DNA of 64,000 bases from Testudinibacter crocodili (GCA_006228005.1 VDHG01000017.1:25614-89613), one strand, 5' to 3'. Shown: positions 18,858-27,494, counted from the first letter of the stretch. Notes: generated by a model from the sequence alone, not told the origin. A program made the numbers and translations.

Positions 18858-19466
18858 TTAGTGCTTGTGTTTACCGCCACAGCACCCTTCGTGACCGTGG
18901 TGGTGGTGATCGTGTCCGTGATGATCGTGGCCATGGTTGTGTCCGCAGCCGCAGCCGTGCCCTTGTTCATCACTGTCGTGACCACCGCAGCAACCGCCGC
19001 CTTCAGCGTGGATATGACCGTGGGAAATCTCTTCCAGTGTTGCTTCACGGGTCGCCACGATTTCTACGTTAAACAGCAGCTCTTGTCCGGCTAACATATG
19101 ATTGCCGTCCACCACCACATGCTCGTCGCCCACTTCAGTGATCACCACCGGCAACGGACCGATGTCTGTGTCGGCGATAAAGCGCATGCCGACTTCCAAA
19201 TCATCTACGCCGACAAAGACGTCTTTCGGTACACGTTGCACCATGTTGTCGTTATACTCGCCGTAGCCCTCTTCCGGTTTGACCCGCACCTCAAATTTTT
19301 CGCCGACTTCACGCCCTTCGATGGCATTTTCCAAGCCGATAACCAGATTATTGTACCCTTGCAAATATTCCAACGGTTGGTTGACCGGGGCTTCGTCTAC
19401 TAACACACCATCTTCAGTACGAACTTGATATGCGATACTGACCACTACATTTTTTGCTACTTTCAT
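18858..19466 (-). CDS. slyD: FKBP-type peptidyl-prolyl isomerase SlyD
   Basis: SlyD is a cytoplasmic prolyl isomerase and chaperone that also carries nickel for hydrogenase and urease maturation. The 202-residue protein has an FKBP domain (MKVAKNVVVSIAYQVRTEDG, EYLQGYNNLVIGLENAIEG), an inserted flap domain (about 70-130), and a C-terminal metal-binding tail rich in His, Gly and Cys from about residue 153. The ATG at 19466 has GGAG eight bases upstream and gives the standard MKVAKN start; a TTG two codons earlier is not needed. It appears monocistronic. Confidence 0.96.
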   Translation of the reverse strand: MKVAKNVVVSIAYQVRTEDGVLVDEAPVNQPLEYLQGYNNLVIGLENAIEGREVGEKFEVRVKPEEGYGEYNDNMVQRVPKDVFVGVDDLEVGMRFIADTDIGPLPVVITEVGDEHVVVDGNHMLAGQELLFNVEIVATREATLEEISHGHIHAEGGGCCGGHDSDEQGHGCGCGHNHGHDHHGHDHHHHGHEGCCGGKHKH

Positions 19467-19500
19467 CGGCAACTCCGCCTTAATTTTTTATGGATAGAAA

Positions 19501-19522
19501 GCAGGATTATAACAAATCCTGC
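19501..19522 (-). terminator. hairpin after the SIMPL-domain gene
   Basis: GCAGGATT and AATCCTGC form an 8-bp stem around ATAACA, just past the stop of the SIMPL-domain gene and before slyD on the same strand. The T run (TTTCTA) is short, so read-through is possible. Confidence 0.6.
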
Positions 19523-19528
19523 TATGAA

Positions 19529-20239
19529 TTAGTCATTTTTCAGATAAATGGTGGCATTCAGCTGAATTTTCAAGTCGGCTAAACCGCTTTCCACCTGCAT
19601 GCTCGGTGCTTCGGAGGAAGAGAAAACCGCTTTGCGTTCATAATAAACCGGTTGGCTGTCTACCCCTAGATCGCTCGGACTGCCTAGATCCAGATTAGCA
19701 ATTTGGTAACCCTTTGTTTGTAGATTTTGGCTGATCAGTTCGGCTTTTTGTTTAAATGCCTGCAATGCCTCTTCAGTCATCTGTTTTTCCAAGCTCTGTT
19801 TTTTCTGGTCTGAAAGCGTAAAGCGGATATTTTGTACCGCCAATTGCTCGCTGACGCTGGCAATCAGATCGGAAAGTGCGGTAAAGTCTTGGCTCTCTAA
19901 GGTAATTTCGCCGTAATCAATCCAACCGCTCGCTTTACCTTGTTTATCATAACTGATATTGGTACGACGGTTGGTCATGCCTGTTTGAATTTGGCGTTTT
20001 TTGGCTTCTTCAACTGCGAGATTGAGTTTTTGAGTGACAATCGGACTGACCTCTTTTAAGGTTTTACCGGATTGCTGGGCATAAAGCACCACTTGCATCA
20101 TATCGCGTTCTACTTGGCGTGACACTTGCACTGAAAAACTGACCTGTTGTTCTGGCTTGGTCGATTCAGCAGCTTGTGCCGGCAGCGCGCTGACCAGCAA
20201 TAAAATGCCGGAAGTGATAAACCCTTTAACTCTTTTCAT
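19529..20239 (-). CDS. periplasmic SIMPL-domain (DUF541, YggE-like) protein
   Basis: The 236-residue protein has a clear signal peptide (MKRVKGFITSGILLLVSALPAQA). It is followed by a single SIMPL/DUF541 domain, with VSFSVQVSRQVERDMMQVVLYAQQ near the start and a C-terminal beta strand LKIQLNATIYLKND. E. coli YggE, in the same family, is linked to oxidative stress, but the molecular function is unclear. It is the last of a minus-strand run after dtd, 30 bases away. Confidence 0.85.
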   Translation of the reverse strand: MKRVKGFITSGILLLVSALPAQAAESTKPEQQVSFSVQVSRQVERDMMQVVLYAQQSGKTLKEVSPIVTQKLNLAVEEAKKRQIQTGMTNRRTNISYDKQGKASGWIDYGEITLESQDFTALSDLIASVSEQLAVQNIRFTLSDQKKQSLEKQMTEEALQAFKQKAELISQNLQTKGYQIANLDLGSPSDLGVDSQPVYYERKAVFSSSEAPSMQVESGLADLKIQLNATIYLKND

Positions 20240-20269
20240 ATTGATTTCCTTAATAAAAATAGCATATTG

Positions 20270-20704
20270 TTAAACCTGCAGCCAAAACGTCACCGGACCG
20301 TCATTGATTAAGCTGACTTGCATCTCTGCAGCAAATCTTCCGCATGCGGTGTTGATCTGCTGGCTACACTGTTGACTGAAATAATCATACAGCTGTTCCG
20401 CCAGCTGTGGCGATGCATCGTTGGAAAAACTGGGGCGCAAGCCTTTGTTGGTATCCGCTGCCAATGTAAACTGAGACACCACTAACACGCTTCCGTTCGC
20501 TTGCTTGACATTTAAATTCATTTTGCCGTCTTGATCGGCAAACACTCGATAAGCCAATACTTTATCCAATAAGCGTTTGGCTTTTTCGCTATTGTCGTCT
20601 TTTTCCACGCCGAGCAGCACCAGCAAACCGCACTTTATCTCACCAACGGTTTGTCCTTCAATGCTGACTGAAGCTTGTTTAACTCTTTGAATCAATGCGA
20701 TCAT
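20270..20704 (-). CDS. dtd: D-aminoacyl-tRNA deacylase Dtd
   Basis: Dtd hydrolyses D-amino acids from mischarged tRNA and also removes Gly from tRNA-Ala. The 144-residue protein has the standard start [15 protein letters not shown], the SQFTLAA motif near residue 80 and the cross-subunit NDGPVTFWL motif at the C-terminus. The start at 20704 lies inside the last 26 bases of the yihY gene in another frame, suggesting coupling. An upstream in-frame start at 20746 would add 14 unlikely residues. Confidence 0.95.
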   Translation of the reverse strand: MIALIQRVKQASVSIEGQTVGEIKCGLLVLLGVEKDDNSEKAKRLLDKVLAYRVFADQDGKMNLNVKQANGSVLVVSQFTLAADTNKGLRPSFSNDASPQLAEQLYDYFSQQCSQQINTACGRFAAEMQVSLINDGPVTFWLQV

Positions 20705-21647
20705 TTTTTTGTTGTTCTCCGTTATCAGGTGCAGTTTGCGTAGCAATTTTTTGTGTTAAACGTTGCAACTCTTCGGATAGTTTTTGTTGTTTATTTTGCG
20801 ACTCTTTATGCAAGTCCAATTGCCCGGTGTGGACCAAATGGAAATCTTCCAGCACTGCTGTCAATTGCGCCCCCAGTAACACAAAAGTCCAACTCAATTG
20901 AATCCACAGCAGCAGAATCGGCAGCGTCGCTAAGGCGCCATAAATCAGTTGGTAAGACGGAAAGGCAGTCATGTACCAAGTGAATCCTTTTTTGCCAAGA
21001 GTAAAAAAGATGGCGGCAACCAACGCACCGATCATCGCATAACGCAGATTAACTTTGGTGTTCGGTACCACGGTATAAATCAGGGTAAAGGCGAGCCAAG
21101 TCAAGATAAACGGTACCAGACTGAGCAATTTGGTGCCGAAAGACATCACCGTTTGATGGCTAAAAAATTGAATAGAAAAAATGTAAGAACTGACAATCAG
21201 ACTGACCGCGAGGAACAGCGGGCCAAGGGTTAAAATCATCCAATATATTGCAAAAGAAAACAACGGCGTGCGCGAATTGGTGTTCGGCCAAATATCATTC
21301 AACGTGCGGTCGATGGAAGAGATCAACATCAACGCTACCACGATCAAACCGATCACGCCGATACCGCTCATTTTTTTCGAGTTGGCGACAAATTCGTTTA
21401 AATATTGTTGCAGCACGCCACCGGTTTCCGGTGCAAAATTGTCAAAAATCAGACTTTGTATTTGCCCGCTGACTTCGTTAAACACCGGAAAGGCAGCAAA
21501 AATCGCCAACACCACCATCATCAACGGCACTAGCGCCAGCATGGTGCTGTAGGTCAAATAGCCCGCCGCCATATTCAGTTTGTTTTCATTAAAACGGTGC
21601 CAAAATAGTTTGAGAAAAATCAATAGTTGTGAAAAAAAACGTATCAT
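20679..21647 (-). CDS. YihY/BrkB-family inner membrane protein
   Basis: The 322-residue polytopic membrane protein (UPF0761 type) has about six hydrophobic segments. Family landmarks are [21 protein letters not shown] near the N-terminus, [15 protein letters not shown], and [24 protein letters not shown] charged C-terminal tail is rich in Gln and Lys. Members were once proposed to be ribonuclease BN; their true role is unsettled. It lies 15 bases past the amidotransferase gene and overlaps dtd, so the block is probably one transcript. Confidence 0.88.
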   Translation of the reverse strand: MIRFFSQLLIFLKLFWHRFNENKLNMAAGYLTYSTMLALVPLMMVVLAIFAAFPVFNEVSGQIQSLIFDNFAPETGGVLQQYLNEFVANSKKMSGIGVIGLIVVALMLISSIDRTLNDIWPNTNSRTPLFSFAIYWMILTLGPLFLAVSLIVSSYIFSIQFFSHQTVMSFGTKLLSLVPFILTWLAFTLIYTVVPNTKVNLRYAMIGALVAAIFFTLGKKGFTWYMTAFPSYQLIYGALATLPILLLWIQLSWTFVLLGAQLTAVLEDFHLVHTGQLDLHKESQNKQQKLSEELQRLTQKIATQTAPDNGEQQKNDRIDSKS

Positions 21648-21662
21648 TATTTGATCCTTGTG

Positions 21663-22220
21663 TCAGCTTGCCAGCCAGTTGCGCAACATCTGCTCCCCGT
21701 GTTCAGTGATAAAGGATTCAGGGTGAAATTGCACCCCAAAAATCGGCAAAGTGCGGTGCTGCATCGCCAGCAACGTGCCGTCTTGATCGACAGCCGTTGC
21801 TTGCAGGCATGGCGGCAAATTTTTAATTGCCCACGAATGGTAAAGCCCTATCTTAAAGGATTGTGGCAGGTTTTTAAACAGTAAGCTGTCGTCAGTTTGC
21901 CGCAATACCGCACTTCGCCCATGCCGAATCTGCGCCAAATTGTACAACTCGCCACCAAAAAACTGACATAGGGTCTGATGTCCCAAGCACACCCCAAGTA
22001 TCGATTTTTGCTGATGATAGCGGTGTAAAACTTCAAATAATTGCGGATATGCCGACGGCACATCCGGCCCAGGCGAAATCAACAGATGGCTAAATGCCAC
22101 CACTGCGTCTAAATCCACGTTTTCGGTATCACACACCTGCATCTCCAGTCCCTCAATCCGCCGCAGCAAATCGACCAGATTATAGGTGAAAGAGTCATGG
22201 TTGTTGATGATCAGTAGCAT
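21663..22220 (-). CDS. PabA/TrpG-type glutamine amidotransferase
   Basis: This class I glutamine amidotransferase (185 residues) supplies ammonia to an aminodeoxychorismate or anthranilate synthase partner. The triad is complete: Cys78 in GVCLGHQ, His166 and Glu168 in VQFHPESF. The start MLLIINNHDSFTYNLV is typical. The ATG at 22220 lies two bases after the fic stop, and AAGGA is upstream. No PabB, PabC or TrpE gene is adjacent, so the partner must be elsewhere. I lean to PabA (folate) but cannot separate it from TrpG here. Confidence 0.87.
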   Translation of the reverse strand: MLLIINNHDSFTYNLVDLLRRIEGLEMQVCDTENVDLDAVVAFSHLLISPGPDVPSAYPQLFEVLHRYHQQKSILGVCLGHQTLCQFFGGELYNLAQIRHGRSAVLRQTDDSLLFKNLPQSFKIGLYHSWAIKNLPPCLQATAVDQDGTLLAMQHRTLPIFGVQFHPESFITEHGEQMLRNWLAS

Positions 22221-22222
22221 GC

Positions 22223-23221
22223 TTATCCTTTTGTTTTCACTTCCCAAGCCCCGTTTTTTTTGGCACCGTGAAAGGTGAGTTTGCCTTGCTGTTTTAGTTT
22301 GGCTACCGCACGTTCGACCGCACTTGATGAGCGGTTAATCTGCTTGGCGACTTCGGATAGGGTTAGGTTGGGATTCTGTTGCAATAATAGAAGAATTTTT
22401 TCAGGCGTTTTTACCTGCGTTTCTACCGGCGTTTTTTCCTGCGTTTTCATCGGTATTGCTTCGGTGAGAATCGCTTGTTGTAGTGCAGATTGCAATGTAT
22501 CCAGTAAAAATTCAATAAATGTCGAACAATCCGCTGTAAGATCCGCTTGATTGAGAAGGCGATAATATTCTGGTTGATGATGCTTAATCATAGTTTCAAC
22601 CGGTAAATAAGCCAATAATGGATGCCAACGGCTTAAAATAAGGGTTTGCCATAAACGCCCGATGCGTCCGTTGCCATCGCTAAACGGATGGATAAACTCC
22701 AATTCATAATGGAAGGCAGTGGATGCAATGAGCGGGTGGGCATCGGTATTGGCAAGCCACGCTAAGAGCTGCGCCATTAAGCGAGGGACTTGAGTCACCG
22801 GTGGCGCCATATGTACCAATTTTTCACCACGATAAATACCGACACCCTGGTTACGCCATTGGCCGGCATCAGTAATCAGTCCATACATTAACATACGGTG
22901 CGCTTCTAATAAATCCTCTGCACGATAGGGTTGCCAGTGTGGTATGGCTTCATAAGCCGCGAAAGCATTGTGTACTTCCTGAATTTCTTTTGCAGTGCCT
23001 AGCACAGTTTTCCCTTCGATTACCGCAGTTACTTGTTCTAAGGTTAGCGTGTTATGCTCAACGGCCAGGGAAGCTTGTATCGTTCTGATGCGATTTTCTC
23101 GGCGTAGTATCGGTACTAAGCCGTTAGGATTGCCCGCTGACCAGCGTCCCAGTAATTCAGAAATAGATGCCACTAGGCTTATCATTTTGTGGGTTAACTG
23201 AAATGGCGGAGAGTAGGGCAT
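22223..23221 (-). CDS. Fic-domain protein with C-terminal winged helix
   Basis: Fic enzymes mostly transfer AMP from ATP to target hydroxyls. This 332-residue protein carries the full catalytic motif HPFSDGNGRIGR (His178). A possible class II inhibitory helix precedes it, SLAVEH at residues 51-56, though the usual Gly/Asn after the Glu is His. A linker of near-repeated K/E-T-Q/P units (about 257-274) joins a C-terminal winged helix (LTLSEVAKQINRSSSAVERAVAKLKQQG). That suggests DNA binding or self-regulation. AAGGA is six bases before the start. The target is unknown. It is just upstream of the PabA-like gene. Confidence 0.88.
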   Translation of the reverse strand: MPYSPPFQLTHKMISLVASISELLGRWSAGNPNGLVPILRRENRIRTIQASLAVEHNTLTLEQVTAVIEGKTVLGTAKEIQEVHNAFAAYEAIPHWQPYRAEDLLEAHRMLMYGLITDAGQWRNQGVGIYRGEKLVHMAPPVTQVPRLMAQLLAWLANTDAHPLIASTAFHYELEFIHPFSDGNGRIGRLWQTLILSRWHPLLAYLPVETMIKHHQPEYYRLLNQADLTADCSTFIEFLLDTLQSALQQAILTEAIPMKTQEKTPVETQVKTPEKILLLLQQNPNLTLSEVAKQINRSSSAVERAVAKLKQQGKLTFHGAKKNGAWEVKTKG

Positions 23222-23322
23222 CCGATATCCTTAGGGTCTGTTGTTTAATTTTATCTTCGATTTGTGTTTTGGCAGCACCATTTTATCCATAAATTTAAAT
23301 AACTGCCAACCGCACGTTGTGT

Positions 23323-23955
23323 TTACTCAATCCCAACTAGCTTATGGGTTTGCAAACTCAGTTGCCATTTAGGGCGCTTGCCGGATAACGCTTCGGGGCG
23401 TTGGTTGAGTTCGCCCAGTTTGCGAATTGTATCCAGTAAATTCATTTCGCCCTGTTGTTCGCAAGGCGAGAGGTAATAGTGATCAGCTTGCATCTGTTGT
23501 TCAAGCTGCTGGCAGAACGGCAGAATGTCGCCGTCGTTGACGATCCGTATTTCGTGTGCAAACGGGATACCACGCTGCTGATATTTGTGTTGATACAGTC
23601 GTTTCGGGCTGGTGGCGATGTAGTCGATTTGTGGCGGAGTCGGTTTTAAGCCGTTGGTCTCGATTGCCAAAAAATAGCCGTCGGCTTTGAGTTCGTCGAG
23701 CAACACCGTCAATTTTGGTTGAATTGTCGGTTCACCGCCGGTGATGATGATGTTTTTCGCTGTGTATGACCGCACTTTTTGTATAATCTGGTTCAACGTC
23801 CACCGTGTAAAGCGATTGTAGTCGGTGTCACACCACGGGCAGGCGAGGTTGCATTTGCCGAAGCGGATAAAAATGCTTGGCATGCCGGTGTTGAAGCCTT
23901 CCCCTTGCAGACTTTCAAAGATTTCAACAATATTGTAGTGAATTTCGCTGCTCAT
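23323..23955 (-). CDS. queE: 7-carboxy-7-deazaguanine synthase QueE
   Basis: QueE is a radical SAM enzyme that rearranges 6-carboxy-tetrahydropterin to 7-carboxy-7-deazaguanine in queuosine synthesis. The 210-residue protein has the iron-sulfur motif Cys35-x3-Cys39-x2-Cys42 (CNLACPWC), the substrate segment FESLQGEGFNTGMP and IITGGEPT. The ATG at 23955 lies ten bases after the queD stop and gives MSSEIHYNIVEIF. A GTG at 23988 would overlap queD and is less likely. It is third in queC-queD-queE. Confidence 0.95.
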   Translation of the reverse strand: MSSEIHYNIVEIFESLQGEGFNTGMPSIFIRFGKCNLACPWCDTDYNRFTRWTLNQIIQKVRSYTAKNIIITGGEPTIQPKLTVLLDELKADGYFLAIETNGLKPTPPQIDYIATSPKRLYQHKYQQRGIPFAHEIRIVNDGDILPFCQQLEQQMQADHYYLSPCEQQGEMNLLDTIRKLGELNQRPEALSGKRPKWQLSLQTHKLVGIE

Positions 23956-23965
23956 TTGGTGTCCG

Positions 23966-24394
23966 TTATTGGTTACAAGAGTATTCACAAAATGAAGTCG
24001 GCGTTTCCCACAAACGCACAGCAGAAATTGGCAAACCCGCTTGTTGCAGCCGTTGGAAAATAAATTGCGACATTAATTCGGCGGTGGTGCGGTAGGGTAG
24101 GGCAAACACTTTGGAATCCAATTCTTGCAATAAGCGGGCAACTTTGCTTTCTTTTTCGCTATTTTCATCGAAGATAAATGCATGATCCATCGGTTTGATG
24201 ATCAGCTCATTTACCGTATTTTTCAGATCACTGTAGTCCATCACCATACCGCACTTTGCCGGATCGGTCAGTAGCGGTGCACAGAGTTCAATTTGCAGTT
24301 TATAGGTGTGTCCGTGCAGGTTTTTGCATTTACCGTCATGTCCATCGAGCATATGCGCCATATCAAAACTAAATTCTTTGCTGATTTTAAACAT
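23966..24394 (-). CDS. queD: 6-carboxy-tetrahydropterin synthase QueD
   Basis: QueD converts dihydroneopterin triphosphate to 6-carboxy-5,6,7,8-tetrahydropterin, the second step to queuosine. The 142-residue protein shows the zinc ligands His14, His27 and His29 and the catalytic Cys23 in [30 protein letters not shown] and the Glu in [11 protein letters not shown] are also present. Its start overlaps the queC end by eight bases, so the genes are translationally coupled. Confidence 0.96.
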   Translation of the reverse strand: MFKISKEFSFDMAHMLDGHDGKCKNLHGHTYKLQIELCAPLLTDPAKCGMVMDYSDLKNTVNELIIKPMDHAFIFDENSEKESKVARLLQELDSKVFALPYRTTAELMSQFIFQRLQQAGLPISAVRLWETPTSFCEYSCNQ

Positions 24395-25055
24395 GGTGCG
24401 CCTCTTTTTCTGTCAAGTATTCATTCAAGCCTTTTTCGCGTAATTTGCAACTCGGGCATTCGTGGCAACCGCCCTCGACGCCGAGATAGCAGGTGTGGGT
24501 GTGCTGCCGTACATAATCTAAGCCATCTAATTGATCGGCAAGCGCCCAGGTCTGTTTTTTGTCCAGATACATCAATGGTGTTTTAATATTGAAGTTGTAA
24601 TCCATTGCCAGATTGAGGGTGACGTTCATCGATTTGACAAATACATCGCGACAGTCGGGATAACCGCTGAAATCGGTTTCGCACACACCGGTGATGATGT
24701 CGTGAATGCCTTGTCCTTTGGCATAAATCGCGGCATAGAGCAGAAATAGTGCATTGCGTCCGTCGACAAAGGTATTCGGCATATCATCGTTCTCTTCTAT
24801 GACCGCACTTTGATCCATCAGGGCGTTAGTCGTGATGGCTTTGATTACGCTAGTGTCGATCAAGGTTTGTTTTACGCCGAGATCGCGTGCGATCCATTGC
24901 GCTTTTTCCAGTTCAATTGCGTGGCGTTGTCCGTATTGAAAGGTCACGGCTTCGACATTTTCTTTGCCGTACTCGTGAATTGCCTGTAGCAGGCAGGTGG
25001 TGGAATCTTGTCCGCCGGAGAAGATTACCAGCGCTTTTTTGGTGTTATTTTGCAT
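24387..25055 (-). CDS. queC: 7-cyano-7-deazaguanine synthase QueC
   Basis: QueC uses ATP and ammonia to turn 7-carboxy-7-deazaguanine into preQ0. The 222-residue protein has the PP-loop SGGQDSTTC (residues 13-21) and a zinc site of Cys189, Cys197, Cys200 and Cys203. It heads the queCDE operon behind a preQ1-I riboswitch, so its synthesis should fall when the queuosine precursor is plentiful. AGGA, seven bases before the ATG, lies within the riboswitch tail. Confidence 0.96.
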   Translation of the reverse strand: MQNNTKKALVIFSGGQDSTTCLLQAIHEYGKENVEAVTFQYGQRHAIELEKAQWIARDLGVKQTLIDTSVIKAITTNALMDQSAVIEENDDMPNTFVDGRNALFLLYAAIYAKGQGIHDIITGVCETDFSGYPDCRDVFVKSMNVTLNLAMDYNFNIKTPLMYLDKKQTWALADQLDGLDYVRQHTHTCYLGVEGGCHECPSCKLREKGLNEYLTEKEAHHV

Positions 25056-25061
25056 AATTTG

Positions 25062-25097
25062 TCCTAGTTTTTTTGCGTGGGAGGGTTACGAACCACG
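25062..25097 (-). promoter_or_regulatory. preQ1-I riboswitch in the queC leader
   Basis: On the minus strand the leader reads CGTGG, then TTCGTAACCCTC, then CCACG, then CAAAAAAACTAGGA. The five-base-pair P1 stem (25093-25097 with 25076-25080), the C-rich loop and the A-rich tail are the diagnostic parts of a preQ1 class I aptamer, which folds as an H-type pseudoknot. The tail ends in the ribosome binding site of queC seven bases from the start codon. This points to translational repression upon preQ1 binding. The operon's function matches the ligand. Confidence 0.88.
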
Positions 25098-25184
25098 GTG
25101 GTTAAAGGCTGGGCATTTTACAGGATTTTATGCGGGAAGCATACTGCACTTTGGTTTTATATCTTTTATTTTAAATTTAACTAT

Positions 25185-25675
25185 CGGATTTCGCCGATGG
25201 CGACTTACTTTTCTTTGCTTCGCCAAAGAAAAGATAAGCAAAAGAAAGGCGCCCCCAATTGTAGTGCTGATCTTCGCCTTTGCTAATTTCTACGGTCAAT
25301 TTGTAAACTTGCCTGCTGCGCAGACTTCGGACACGACAAATTGACCTTGAAATCTTCACGCAAACGCTCAGGCACTCCAGATGGGGAATTGAAAACCAAC
25401 CGCACCGCACTTTCATTTTTCTTTTGTTTGAGGAGCGAAGCGACGAGTCTTAAAAATTTTCCGTTAAGCAAATTCACACTAAGCGAAGATCAGCAGTTCA
25501 GTAGGGTGTGCTTTATTCGCTTCGCTCACCCTTCGGGCTGTTGCCAAAGGCAACATTCAAACGCAAGCGTTTGTCTTTGCCTACTTTTCTTTGCACAAGC
25601 AAAGAAAAGTATGGTCGCCGTCGAGGCGAAAAAGCGATAGTGATAAAAAAAGCAAATCGTCATCGGCGAAATCCG
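25185..25675. repeat. 491-bp inverted-repeat element (MITE-like), copy A
   Basis: The ends are a perfect 15-bp inverted repeat, CGGATTTCGCCGATG (25185-25199) and CATCGGCGAAATCCG (25661-25675). Nested inside are further inverted pairs: GCTGATCTTCGC (25266-25277) with GCGAAGATCAGC (25483-25494), and GGTCAATTTG (25294-25303) with CAAATTGACC (25337-25346). Two hairpins of the form CTTTTCTTTG-loop-CAAAGAAAAG lie near 25208-25233 and 25585-25609. No convincing gene lies inside. The right-hand 219 bases (25422-25640) recur at 27162-27389. Confidence 0.8.
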
Positions 25676-25681
25676 GTGGCG

Positions 25682-26977
25682 TTATTCGGCTTTCTCGTGT
25701 GGTAAAACCAAATTGAGCGTGAGAGCTAACAATGAACCGACGGTGATGCCGGAGCCGAAAATCTCTTTTACGAACGATGGCAGTTTGTCCAAAATTTCCG
25801 GGCGGGTGGTGACGGCTAGACCACAGCCGATGGAGATGGCGATAATCAAACCGTTGCGTTTGTTGCGCTCCACCTTATCCAACATCTGGATGCCAGCGGC
25901 GATGATCATGGCAAACATCATCAAGCCGGCGCCGCCTAATACCGGCAGCGGAATTGAGACAATCAGCGCGCCGAAAATTGGGAATAGCCCTGCGAGCATC
26001 AATAACGCTCCCGTAATGGTCACCACATAACGACTGGCAACCCCGGTCAGAGAAATCACGCCGATGTTTTGCGAAAAAGACGAAAATGGTGTGGTGGACA
26101 TCACCGCAGCCAGCGCCGAACCCAAACCGTCGCACAGCACCCCGCCACGCAGGTGTTTGCCGCTAATCTCGGTTTTGGTCGCATTGCCGAGCGCCAAAAA
26201 GTTACCGCTGGATTCGACGATGGTCACTAAATAGGCAATGCTCATGCCGATGATGCCTGAAATCGGGAACGCCAAACCGAAATGCAACGGTTGCGGCAGT
26301 GCAAATGCCTCCGCTTGCTGCACACCGCTGAAATCGATCCAACCGAGTAAAAGTGCGGTCAGATACCCGGTAAACATACCGATCACAATCGCCGCCGCCG
26401 AGAAAATGCCCTTGCCCCATTGCACCAGAATCACCACGATGGTTAACACAAAAAATGCCATCGCCAGGTTTTGCGGTGAAGCGTATTGCTCATCGCCACG
26501 TTGCCCACCGGCAAACCAATCGACTGCCACCGGAATCAAACTCAAGCCAATCATCATCACTACTGTACCGGTGACGACAGGTGGAAATAGCTTACGGATG
26601 GTCGGCATAAAGAAGCTGCCAATAATCATCACCAACGAGCCGACCAGCGACGCCCCTAAAATCCCAGCAACCCCATCTTGGCTAAAACCAATTGCCAAGG
26701 CGGCGGCAACAAAGGTAAAACTGGTGCCCATCACGCTAGGCAGACGGATACCGATAGGTCCGATACCTTGGCATTGAATCATGGTGACCACACCGGAAAT
26801 CAGCAGTGCCGCATTGACCAGAATAATGGTATCACTGCTCGGCAGTTGCAGCACATTGCCGATCACCAACGGCACGGCGATAATTCCGCCCAGCGCCGCC
26901 AGCAAATGTTGTGCTCCCAGCAATAGGCTTAACAGAAAGGGCGGTTTGTCTTCAACGGAGTAGAGTAGTTTGTTCAT
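25682..26977 (-). CDS. NCS2-family purine (xanthine/urate-type) permease
   Basis: This 431-residue inner-membrane protein of the nucleobase:cation symporter-2 family probably imports xanthine or urate with protons. It has 12-14 hydrophobic segments, QCQGIGPIGIRLPSVMG, the conserved VESSGNFLALG (helix 8 region), and the family signature QNIGVISLTG. The glycine after Thr in the signature is typical of bacterial xanthine/uric acid members rather than uracil carriers. The gene stands alone between two copies of a non-coding repeat, the left one starting only six bases past its stop. Confidence 0.88.
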   Translation of the reverse strand: MNKLLYSVEDKPPFLLSLLLGAQHLLAALGGIIAVPLVIGNVLQLPSSDTIILVNAALLISGVVTMIQCQGIGPIGIRLPSVMGTSFTFVAAALAIGFSQDGVAGILGASLVGSLVMIIGSFFMPTIRKLFPPVVTGTVVMMIGLSLIPVAVDWFAGGQRGDEQYASPQNLAMAFFVLTIVVILVQWGKGIFSAAAIVIGMFTGYLTALLLGWIDFSGVQQAEAFALPQPLHFGLAFPISGIIGMSIAYLVTIVESSGNFLALGNATKTEISGKHLRGGVLCDGLGSALAAVMSTTPFSSFSQNIGVISLTGVASRYVVTITGALLMLAGLFPIFGALIVSIPLPVLGGAGLMMFAMIIAAGIQMLDKVERNKRNGLIIAISIGCGLAVTTRPEILDKLPSFVKEIFGSGITVGSLLALTLNLVLPHEKAE

Positions 26978-27161
26978 TTACAGATTACCTTAGGTTGTTA
27001 ATAAAAAATTTTCTGCGTTTGTTATTTCATCTAGTAGTTTAGAGCATTAACTATATCGTGCTGTTATTAATTAAAGTGCGGTTTAAAACCTTGTACGCTA
27101 CGGCGTGTTGCCGGTTCCCTTATGAACTGCCTGAGTGGGTATGAAATTTGTAGGGAAATTT

Positions 27162-27443
27162 TTTTGTTTGAGCGTAGCGAGTCTGCCCGCAATGCGGGCG
27201 AATTAAAAATTTTCCGTCAAGCAAATTCATACTGAGCGAAGAACAGCAGTTCAATAGGGTGTGTTTATTCGCTTCGCTCACCCTTCGGGCTGTTGCCAAA
27301 GGCAACATGCAAACGCAATCGTTTGTCTTTTGCCAACTTTCTTTGCACAAGCAAAGAAAGTTGGGTGTCATTGGGCGAAACAGCGATAGTTAAACGTCAA
27401 ATAATCGATAAAAGACCAAGCAAGATCACTATCGGCGAAAATA
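27162..27443. repeat. related repeat element, copy B (5' truncated)
   Basis: Bases 27162-27389 closely match 25422-25640 in the same orientation. Shared blocks include TAAAAATTTTCCGT, GCAAATTCA, TTCGCTTCGCTCACCCTTCG and CTTTGCACAAGCAAAG. It ends with ATCGGCGAAA near 27430, like the end of copy A, but I see no left inverted arm. A 13-base GCCCGCAATGCGG segment is unique to this copy. The stretch between the NCS2 gene and era (26978-27494) otherwise holds the permease promoter region and one USS near 27075; no gene is seen. Confidence 0.75.
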
Positions 27444-27445
27444 GA

Positions 27446-27479
27446 TAAAAAAATACCAACTGTAAAAACAATTGGTATT
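27446..27479 (-). terminator. rho-independent terminator of the lepA-era operon
   Basis: AATACCAA and TTGGTATT form an 8-bp stem with a 12-base loop, 15 bases past the era stop. On the minus strand a seven-base T run follows directly. Confidence 0.87.
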
Positions 27480-27494
27480 CAATGTGCGGTCTGA

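Noticed and set aside
18788..19048. Apparent repeat array at the end of slyD
   Set aside because: This is the His/Gly/Cys-rich metal-binding tail of SlyD, with codon-level repetition. It is not a CRISPR or minisatellite.
25341..25640. Plus-strand ORFs in the intergenic element
   Set aside because: They come from structured repeat DNA, have no ribosome binding site and no recognisable domain.
27120..27371. Minus-strand ORF containing LPLATARRVSEANK
   Set aside because: It lies inside the non-coding repeat. Similar peptides are translated from this repeat wherever it occurs. The copy at 25422-25640 has the frame broken at different points, so it is not a conserved gene.
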